Below, piece after piece: positions 61,816-64,000 of a stretch of DNA of 64,000 bases. Positions within the stretch are counted from its first letter, which is position 1, and each line of letters starts with the position of its first letter. Source of the DNA: Natrinema salifodinae (GTDB lineage: Archaea; Halobacteriota; Halobacteria; Halobacteriales; Natrialbaceae). The stretch is taken from the NCBI RefSeq assembly GCF_900110455.1, contig NZ_FOIS01000005.1, positions 248,001 to 312,000 of the forward strand, in the 5' to 3' direction. The notes beneath the pieces were generated by a model. The model searched no databases and was not told the origin of the DNA. It worked only from the letters and a program-made list of their open reading frames with translations. The position numbers and the translations under genes are program-made.

Positions 61816-62613
61816 ATGAATTTGGTCACCCTCCTCGGCGTCGACGTGCTGTTGTTTCTCGTGATCGGCGTCCTCGCCGGCGCCCACTGTATCGGAATGT
61901 GCGGCCCGCTCGTCACCGTCTATGCGGGACGGATGGACGGCGGCGCGGCGAACAGCGGTCGGGACGGCCACCTCACGACCTACGAGGTCCGACAACACGC
62001 GCTGTTCAACCTCGGACGAACGGCGAGTTATACGCTCCTCGGCGCGATGTTTGGCGCACTCGGCGGGACGGTGTTCGTGACGACTGCGACGCTCACGTCC
62101 GTCGTCGCGTTCGCTCGCGGCGGGGTCGGCCTGGTCGTCGGCGGCCTCGTCATGACCACCGGGGTGTACTATTTTCTGGGACGAACGACCGGCGGTATTC
62201 ACCTCCCCGGGCTGGAGCGCGTAACGGGATGGCTCACGGGGCGCGTCGATCGGCTCGCAAACGGTCCCGGTATCGTCGGACTGGGCGCGGTTCACGGCTT
62301 GCTACCGTGTCCGATACTCTATCCGGCGTTTCTGTACGCGTTCGCGATCGGTTCAGCCGCCGGGGGTGCGCTCGCACTCGCAGCGCTCGGCGTCGGGACG
62401 ATCCCCGCCGTCTTCGCGTACGGAACCGTCATCGATGCCGTCGACGCGAACCACCGACGGCGAGTGCACCGACTGCTCGGGGTCGCGTTCGTTGCCCTCG
62501 GGTACGTCCTGTTGGCGCACGGGTTGATGAGTCTGGGCGTCCACGTGCCACACCCGGAACTGCCGTTCTACGACGGAATCGAGACCGCGGGAACTCACGG
62601 TACCAATCACTAA
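61816..62613 (+). CDS. SafE/DsbD-like membrane protein next to the copper ATPase
   Basis: A 265-aa membrane protein of the TauE/SafE-like (DsbD_2, PF13386-type) group. The start includes GAHCIGMCGPLV with its CxxxC pair, and the second half has the matching GLLPCPILYPAFLYA. Proteins of this kind sit beside copper-exporting/cytochrome oxidase-assembly P-type ATPases (CcoI, with CcoH/CcoS neighbours) and are thought to help in metal or thiol transfer. The next gene starts ten bases after its stop, which is the expected order. Confidence 0.88.
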   Translation: MNLVTLLGVDVLLFLVIGVLAGAHCIGMCGPLVTVYAGRMDGGAANSGRDGHLTTYEVRQHALFNLGRTASYTLLGAMFGALGGTVFVTTATLTSVVAFARGGVGLVVGGLVMTTGVYYFLGRTTGGIHLPGLERVTGWLTGRVDRLANGPGIVGLGAVHGLLPCPILYPAFLYAFAIGSAAGGALALAALGVGTIPAVFAYGTVIDAVDANHRRRVHRLLGVAFVALGYVLLAHGLMSLGVHVPHPELPFYDGIETAGTHGTNH

Positions 62614-62623
62614 CGAATAACGC

Positions 62624-64000
62624 ATGTCAGACACCGAGACGACGGAAACCGGCTGTACGCTCTGTGACCTCCCCGTCGAGGGAAGCGACATTGTCGACGA
62701 CGGGAAGCCGTTTTGCTGTGCCGGCTGTCGCGACGTCTACGATGCGCTCGGCGACGTCGACGATATCGAGGCCGAAGACGTCCGCCGCGCTCGAGACGAC
62801 TCGCAGACGGATCGAGAGGTGCCGCCGGATCACGACGCGACGTTCCTGGAAGTCGACGGGATGCACTGTGCGACCTGCGAGGCGTTTATCGAATCGGCCG
62901 CGACGACGATCGACGGCGTTAGCGACGCGAACTCGAGTTACGTGACCGACACGGTTCGGATCGACCACGATCCGGATCGCGTCTCGACGGCCGACCTTCA
63001 GGACGAAATCAGCGGCCTCGGCTACAGCGCCTACTCCCGAGACGATTCGTTCAGCCGCCGCAGGGCCAACAACTGGGAGATGGGGCGAGTCGCGGTCGGC
63101 GTCCTCATGGGGATGTCGGTGATGCTGCAGTACGTCGTGATCATCTACCCCACGTACTTCGGCGGCCTCTTCTACGGCGACCGGACGGCGGAGTTCTTCG
63201 AAACCGCGCTCGCGAGTTCCCTCGCCACGCCGTTTTACGTCGTCATCGGGGCGCTTACGACGATCATCCTCGCTATCACGGGGAAACCGATCTTGCAGGG
63301 AGCGTACGTCAGCGTCCGGACGCGGTCGCCGAATATGGACCTGCTCGTCGCCATCGCGGCCGTGAGCGCCTACCTCTACAGTACGCTGTCGATCGCGCTC
63401 GGCGGCGAACACATCTACTACGACGTGACCGTCGCGATCATCGTCATCGTCACGGTCGGCAACTACTACGAATCGACGATCAAGGACCAGGCGACCGAGC
63501 GCCTCTCCGACCTGACGTCGATCCAGGTCGACGAGGCCCGTCGCGTTCGCGAAGACGGCGAGCACGAAGACGTCACGGTCGAGGACCTCGAGGCGGGCGA
63601 TCGCATACTGGTCCGGCCCGGAGAACGGATCCCCGTTGACGGCGAGATCGTCGACGGCGACGCGGCCGTCGACGAAGCGGTCGTCACCGGGGAATCCCTT
63701 CCCGTCCGGAAAACCGCTGGCGACGCCGTGGTCGGCGGCTCGATGGTGACCGACGGCGCGGTGACCGTCCGCGTCGGGGAGGACGCCACGAGCAGCCTCG
63801 ATCGGATCGCCGAACTCGTCTGGGACCTCCAGAGCGGTTCCCACGGCATTCAAAAGCTCGCGGACAAACTGGCGACGATCTTCGTGCCGGTCGTCCTCGC
63901 CCTCGCGGTCGTCGTCACGGGCGCGCATCTCCTGCTCGGTAGCGGGCCCGCCGCCCTGCTGGTCGGACTCACGGTGTTGATCGTCTCCTGTCCCTGCGCG
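62624..64000 (+). CDS. Heavy-metal (copper-type) P-type ATPase, cut by the window end
   Basis: The first 459 residues of an ATPase that runs off the window. The start is an N-terminal metal-binding TRASH-like/YHS-like zone with CTLCDLPV and FCCAGC (C11, C14, C31, C32, C35). An HMA domain with GMHCATCEA (C82, C85) follows, then membrane helices, the actuator domain with VTGESLPV, and the start of the CPC motif (SCPCA at the very end). CPC-type P1B ATPases move Cu(I) or similar ions. The extra Cys-rich N-terminal motif suggests the ATPase receives metal from, or delivers it to, a partner. Only this partial product can be seen. Confidence 0.92.
   Translation, partial: MSDTETTETGCTLCDLPVEGSDIVDDGKPFCCAGCRDVYDALGDVDDIEAEDVRRARDDSQTDREVPPDHDATFLEVDGMHCATCEAFIESAATTIDGVSDANSSYVTDTVRIDHDPDRVSTADLQDEISGLGYSAYSRDDSFSRRRANNWEMGRVAVGVLMGMSVMLQYVVIIYPTYFGGLFYGDRTAEFFETALASSLATPFYVVIGALTTIILAITGKPILQGAYVSVRTRSPNMDLLVAIAAVSAYLYSTLSIALGGEHIYYDVTVAIIVIVTVGNYYESTIKDQATERLSDLTSIQVDEARRVREDGEHEDVTVEDLEAGDRILVRPGERIPVDGEIVDGDAAVDEAVVTGESLPVRKTAGDAVVGGSMVTDGAVTVRVGEDATSSLDRIAELVWDLQSGSHGIQKLADKLATIFVPVVLALAVVVTGAHLLLGSGPAALLVGLTVLIVSCPCA

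Noticed and set aside
62627-63928. 433-aa minus-strand frame at the window end
   Set aside because: Shadow of the P-type ATPase, whose own frame is open to the window edge and has all the family motifs.

Overview
This window is a piece of a haloarchaeal chromosome or large replicon. The predicted proteins are very acidic, and many export signals are twin-arginine (Tat) type with a haloarchaeal lipobox. Promoters show archaeal TATA-like boxes close to the start codon, an Orc1/Cdc6 initiator is present, and there are several small haloarchaeal zinc-finger proteins. I cannot fix the genus.

Region 1 (1-11 kb, + strand) is a dipeptide/oligopeptide-type ABC import operon. It has two tandem Tat-lipoprotein binding proteins plus the short tail of a third copy, a small membrane protein, DppB- and DppC-like permeases, a fused DppD-DppF ATPase and a DapA-superfamily aldolase/lyase. 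A luciferase-like oxidoreductase precedes it. Region 2 (11.8-14.7 kb) is a candidate replication origin: an orc1/cdc6 gene flanked on both sides by at least ten copies of a 20-bp repeat with a GGGG tract, in otherwise non-coding DNA. Region 3 (14.8-18.8 kb) holds two membrane proteins, a frameshifted UspA gene, the wreck of an ABC ATPase/permease pair fused by deletion, and an ion channel.

Region 4 (19-25.3 kb) is a reduced-sulfur locus: two rhodanese-MBL persulfide dioxygenase-like proteins, a TauE/SafE exporter with a 49-aa partner, a split YeeE/YedE thiosulfate channel, TusA, a DsrE-like protein and a winged-helix regulator with two N-terminal cysteines. A dyad of the form AGTATTK-N11/12-MAATACT lies in front of every transcription unit of this locus. 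It also lies in front of a methyltransferase gene (30.8 kb) and trxA (31.6 kb). I read this as an undescribed sulfur/persulfide regulon, and it is the strongest finding here.

Region 5 (25.7-34.5 kb) has an MFS transporter, universal stress proteins (one a remnant), a SHOCT protein, an Lrp regulator, a response regulator, a methyltransferase, thioredoxin, membrane proteins and small zinc fingers. Region 6 (34.6-55.1 kb) is a carbohydrate-utilisation region: a giant Tat-exported GH2 enzyme with two inserted LamG domains, an SGNH esterase, two Tat-exported beta-helix proteins, a cytoplasmic GH28 enzyme and a complete sugar ABC importer. Beyond the importer lies a gene desert with the remains of an IclR regulator. 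Region 7 (57.5-64 kb) has small zinc proteins, an Lrp regulator, a multi-PAS histidine kinase, a SafE-like membrane protein and the start of a copper-type P-type ATPase cut by the window end.

Functions are assigned by recognising motifs and family resemblance by eye; no searches were run.
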